A stretch of DNA of 64,000 nt from positions 1 through 64,000 of the forward strand of contig UQMD01000002.1 of NCBI GenBank assembly GCA_900542155.1, in the 5' to 3' direction. This document shows positions 61,290 through 64,000 of this stretch, piece by piece. The stretch comes from an uncultured Collinsella sp. (GTDB taxonomy: Bacteria; Actinomycetota; Coriobacteriia; Coriobacteriales; Coriobacteriaceae). A program made the position numbers and the translations under genes. The stretch's first letter is position 1; the number at the start of each line of letters is the position of its first letter. Under the pieces are notes generated by a model, which worked only from the letters and a program-made list of their open reading frames with translations, ran no database searches and was not told where the DNA came from.

Positions 61290-61631
61290 TTACTCCTCGG
61301 CGCCCTCAGCGGCCTCAGCGGCAGCCTTAGCGGCCTCGGCCTCTTTGGCGAGCTGCTTCTTGGACTTCTTGACGACGGTCTCGGTCTTCTCGCCCTCGTT
61401 AGCGGCCTTGACCAGAGCGGCGACGGCGTCGGTGAGCTGAGCGCCCTTGGACTGCCAGTCAGCAATCTTCTCGAGGTCGAGGTTGATGGTCTTGGGGGCG
61501 GTCATCGGGTTGTAGCGGCCAACCTCCTCGATGATACGACCGTCACGCGGGGCGCGGGAATCGGCGACGACGACACGGTAGTACGGACGCTTCTTAGCGC
61601 CGTGACGAGCAAGGCGAATCTTGACTGCCAA
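61290..61631 (-). CDS. rpsP: 30S ribosomal protein S16
   Basis: A 30S assembly protein. AVKIRLARHGAKKRPYYRVV and DGRIIEEVGRYNPM are typical. The start is TTG at 61631, 6 bases after GGAGGAG; the frame to 61667 adds no S16 residues. The 113 residues include a 30-residue Ala/Lys/Glu-rich C-terminal tail beyond the core. First gene of rpsP-khpA-rimM-trmD-lepB. Confidence 0.96.
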   Translation of the reverse strand: MAVKIRLARHGAKKRPYYRVVVADSRAPRDGRIIEEVGRYNPMTAPKTINLDLEKIADWQSKGAQLTDAVAALVKAANEGEKTETVVKKSKKQLAKEAEAAKAAAEAAEGAEE

Positions 61632-61687
61632 AGGAAACTCCTCCAACCAAGCAGCTTTAGGCTGCAACTACAAACAAACAGTTGAAC

Positions 61688-61716
61688 ATAATACGCCATC
61701 GACGCGGGCAGGTGAA
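61688..61716 (-). promoter_or_regulatory. rpsP operon promoter
   Basis: TTCACC and TATTAT on the minus strand are 17 bases apart, giving a leader of about 50 bases. A second candidate (TTGCAA and TAAGAT, 16 bases apart) lies farther upstream. Confidence 0.6.
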
Positions 61717-61820
61717 GTCCGTGAGACCAACTTCTTCGGTGTAGTCGAGGGCAAATCCATATCTTAGACAAGAATTCGCGATTTGCAAGCACATACACGC
61801 ACCCCACATGAGCTGCGCGG

Positions 61821-61826
61821 TATACT
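61821..61826 (+). promoter_or_regulatory. dinB -10 box (leaderless)
   Basis: TATACT ends 6 bases before the dinB ATG, and no ribosome-binding site is present. Transcription should start at the ATG. No LexA-type SOS box is recognised nearby. Confidence 0.55.
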
Positions 61827-61832
61827 CATGAC

Positions 61833-63089
61833 ATGGAAAGACGCGAACATACATACGGTTATGAGGATGCTGCGGGCGTCACGCCGCCGCCCTGGACGGG
61901 TCCGGCGGTGGGCCTGATGGACCTCGATGCATTTTTTGCGAGCGTGGAGATGCTCGATCATCCCGAATGGCGCGGCAAACCGCTCATCGTGGGCGGAGAC
62001 GCCGAGTCACGCGGCGTCGTGTCCACGTGCTCGTACGAGGCACGTCGCTTTGGTGTGCATTCTGCCATGGCCTCGGCCGAGGCGCGGCGTCTGTGCCCAC
62101 AGGCCATTTGGACGCATGGGCATTTCGATCGCTACCACGAGGTCAGCGCGCAGGTCATGGCGATTCTCGCCGACGAGACCCCGCGCGTTGAGCGCGTATC
62201 CATCGACGAGGCCTTTATCGATATCACGCCGGGCCGCTTTGCGCCCGAAGACCCGCTACTGGTTGCGCGGCGTATAAGCGACCGCGTGGCGGCGCTGGGA
62301 GTGACCTGCTCCATTGGCGTGGGCTGCAACAAGACGGTCGCAAAGATCGCAAGCGAACGGGACAAGCCGTTTGGGCTGACCATCGTGCGCCCCGGAACCG
62401 AGCAGCGCTTTTTGGCCGCGCTGCCGGTATCTGCCATGAGCGGAATCGGGCGTTCAGCCGAGGAGCGACTGCGTCGCATGCGCGTCTATACGCTCGGCGA
62501 GCTTTCACGCGCGCCAGAGTCCACCCTGGCTGCAATCTTTGGCGTGAATGGCGAGCGCATGCGTCAACGTGCTTTGGGGCTCGAAGTATCCGAGGTCACC
62601 AGCCTGGAAGAGGAACGTGAAGTTAAATCGGTGAGCAATGAGCGCACCTTTGCGAAGGATTTGACTGAGCGTGGGGATATCGAGGCGGCGATCGCGCTGC
62701 TCGGCGAGTCGGTTGGGCGCCGCCTGCGCCGTCAGGGGCTGACAGGCGGAACCGTAACGCTCAAGCTCAAATACTCTTACGGCAGCGGACGCACGGCACA
62801 GCGCCGCTTGCCCCACCCCACCGACGACGAGAATATCTTTGTTGCCGTCGCGCTCGAGCTGCTCGACAATATCTGGCAAGAAGGCATGCACGTGCGTCTA
62901 GCGGGTATCGGCATGAGCGACTTCAACCACCAAGGCGGTATCCAAACCGACCTGTTCTGCGAGATCGATGACCGCGGAGCCCAATCCAGCGACCGCCGCG
63001 ACCTCTCCGTCGCCATCGACGCCGTCCGAGACAAATTCGGCGACACCGCCCTATCCTTCGGCCGCCAATCCCGCTTCTCCTCCCAATGA
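61833..63089 (+). CDS. dinB: DNA polymerase IV
   Basis: A Y-family translesion polymerase, 418 residues. GLMDLDAFFASVE near residue 27 and VSIDEAFIDIT near 128 carry the catalytic acids. A helix-hairpin-helix segment and the little-finger domain follow. The stop codon TGA is also the first three bases of a REP palindrome arm. It is the only plus-strand gene in the last 30 kb and appears leaderless. Confidence 0.95.
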   Translation: MERREHTYGYEDAAGVTPPPWTGPAVGLMDLDAFFASVEMLDHPEWRGKPLIVGGDAESRGVVSTCSYEARRFGVHSAMASAEARRLCPQAIWTHGHFDRYHEVSAQVMAILADETPRVERVSIDEAFIDITPGRFAPEDPLLVARRISDRVAALGVTCSIGVGCNKTVAKIASERDKPFGLTIVRPGTEQRFLAALPVSAMSGIGRSAEERLRRMRVYTLGELSRAPESTLAAIFGVNGERMRQRALGLEVSEVTSLEEEREVKSVSNERTFAKDLTERGDIEAAIALLGESVGRRLRRQGLTGGTVTLKLKYSYGSGRTAQRRLPHPTDDENIFVAVALELLDNIWQEGMHVRLAGIGMSDFNHQGGIQTDLFCEIDDRGAQSSDRRDLSVAIDAVRDKFGDTALSFGRQSRFSSQ

Positions 63090-63117
63090 TTTTTCTGGAA
63101 CGGGGATTAAAAAATCA
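63087..63117. repeat. REP palindrome 1 after dinB
   Basis: TGATTTTT and AAAAATCA enclose CTGGAACGGGGATTA. The first arm starts with the dinB stop codon. It has the same design as the palindromes at 63139 and 55111. Confidence 0.8.
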
Positions 63118-63138
63118 ATCTGGCGCTATCGGTGCTTT

Positions 63139-63169
63139 TGATTATTTTGGGACGGGGATGAAATAATCA
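63139..63169. repeat. REP palindrome 2 before the transposase stop
   Basis: TGATTATT and AATAATCA enclose TTGGGACGGGGATGA. Relative to palindrome 1 both arms changed together (T to A and A to T), keeping the pairing. It ends 9 bases from the stop codon of the transposase gene. Confidence 0.8.
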
Positions 63170-63178
63170 TTTCAGGCC

Positions 63179-63919
63179 TCATTTCGCCCTCTGAATAATA
63201 TTTGTCCCGATTCCCGTAATACGCGAAATCTGGGCAATCGTAAAGCCTCGATGTTTCAGCATTGCCAACAGACGATTCCGTTCTTGCTTCGGCAACGTCT
63301 TGAGCCGGTAGGGCTCAAGTGGAGCCAATAAAGCCTGTGCGACTTCCAAAGCATCCATATCGGAAACGTGTTTGCCTTCAGGCAAGTAATACGAATTGGG
63401 CTTACCGTCTGTACTTGTAAGGTAAAACGCCTCCGAACCACCAAATAGTTCGACAATATCACTGCAATCGCAGATTTCAGGCGTACCGAAATACTCATGG
63501 AAGCTACTCCACCTATACATAGGTGCAGAAGATATGCCCGCCTTCGCAGGATTGTCGTGAATGTAACGAACGCAACGGAGCAGCTGCTCATCATCGGAAA
63601 TAACAACGCTCTTAAAACGCTCTTGAAAAACTGGCCCACGCCTGCCTGTCTTCACATTGAATCGCATAGCATACGCTGTATCTATGGCGTGCATCGCAGT
63701 ACTCATTTGGTTATCGGGGTCATCAAATAGCAGATGCACATGATTGTCCATCAAACACCAAGCAAGCAACCGTATGTGGTCGGATGTAAAACGCTGACTC
63801 ATCAGATTGAGGAAATAGTAGCGGTCGTCATCGTCCTCAAAGATCAGTTGGTCAGCACAGCCTTTGACCATAACATGATAATGACCGAGTTCGGATAACA
63901 CACGGGCAACGCGAGTCAT
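63179..63919 (-). CDS. REP-associated tyrosine transposase (Y1/TnpA_REP)
   Basis: A single-strand-DNA HUH transposase that acts on REP palindromes. The HUH pair is NHVHLLF near residue 62, and the candidate nucleophilic Tyr region follows (RYIHDNPAKAG near 123). 246 residues, with a C-terminal helix-turn-helix-like tail (GFTIAQISRITGIGTNIIQ). ATG 63919 follows GGGAGGG. Two REP palindromes lie just past its stop codon, so gene and substrate are adjacent. It looks complete. The 81 bases upstream to the window edge hold its ribosome-binding site and nothing else recognised. Confidence 0.88.
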   Translation of the reverse strand: MTRVARVLSELGHYHVMVKGCADQLIFEDDDDRYYFLNLMSQRFTSDHIRLLAWCLMDNHVHLLFDDPDNQMSTAMHAIDTAYAMRFNVKTGRRGPVFQERFKSVVISDDEQLLRCVRYIHDNPAKAGISSAPMYRWSSFHEYFGTPEICDCSDIVELFGGSEAFYLTSTDGKPNSYYLPEGKHVSDMDALEVAQALLAPLEPYRLKTLPKQERNRLLAMLKHRGFTIAQISRITGIGTNIIQRAK

Positions 63920-64000
63920 CGAAGCCCTCCCTTCCGAGTTTGCGATAGCCACAGCATACAAAAGGAGGGAAAAGAAAATAGCGAACCGCCCAACAAAGAT

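Noticed and set aside
63087..63169. Start of a CRISPR array
   Set aside because: Only two copies, each internally palindromic with a different spacer logic, and no cas genes. They fit REP elements better.

Overview
This window looks like chromosomal core from a high-GC anaerobic actinobacterium of the class Coriobacteriia, most likely Collinsella or a close relative. The evidence is the mihF-gmk-rpoZ linkage, two-subunit glycyl-tRNA synthetase (glyQ/glyS), NAD-type dihydroorotate dehydrogenase (pyrK/pyrD), MEP-pathway isoprenoid genes, ppdK with its regulatory kinase, AdhE, and strong G/C third-position bias. The genus is inferred from gene content only. I see no prophage, CRISPR array, tRNA or rRNA.

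Layout, left to right. (1) 139-14809, minus strand: rpsT, lepA, dusB, hemW, two DnaJ genes (the second predicted to be membrane-anchored), mtaB, phoH, ybeY, dgkA, era, recO, rpsO and pnp, a translation, RNA-processing and stress block. (2) 14943-18994: comEA-comEC-holA, for DNA uptake and replication. (3) 19208-27181: mihF-gmk-rpoZ-thiI, then the pyrimidine operon pyrR-pyrB-pyrC-pyrK-pyrD-pyrF behind a leader with mutually exclusive terminator and antiterminator stems. (4) 27570-31937, the only long plus-strand part: rpmB, a small inverted-repeat element carrying a broken REP-associated transposase, adhE, and a phosphotransferase-family gene. (5) 32039-42166: rpsB-tsf and pyrH-frr-uppS-cdsA-dxr-rseP-ispG-proS, the widely conserved translation, envelope and isoprenoid cluster. 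(6) 42386-49008: rplS, rnhB, yraN, comM, dprA, trmFO and a Xer recombinase. (7) 49157-59081: a secreted 935-residue protein with an aerolysin/ETX-MTX2-like pore-forming segment, then (in transcription order) glyQ, glyS, the ppdK regulator and ppdK. (8) 59141-61631: rpsP-khpA-rimM-trmD-lepB. (9) 61833-63919: dinB, two REP palindromes and an apparently intact REP-associated transposase.

How the genes connect. The comEA-comEC-holA and yraN-comM-dprA operons share an identical 20-bp element 72-76 bp upstream of their first start codons, which points to one competence regulon. pyrH, gmk and the pyr operon feed nucleotide supply. dxr, ispG and uppS supply undecaprenyl carrier, and cdsA, dgkA, rseP and lepB serve the membrane. 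Blocks 6-8 look like a conserved rpsP-khpA-rimM-trmD-rplS-lepB-rnhB locus split by the toxin-like gene and the ppdK/glyQS group.

The observations most worth following are the aerolysin-like protein, the shared competence element, a Xer recombinase whose only well-placed start codon is ATA, the REP palindromes with compensatory stem changes next to their transposase, a site-2 protease with a winged-helix-like insertion, and the pyr attenuator.
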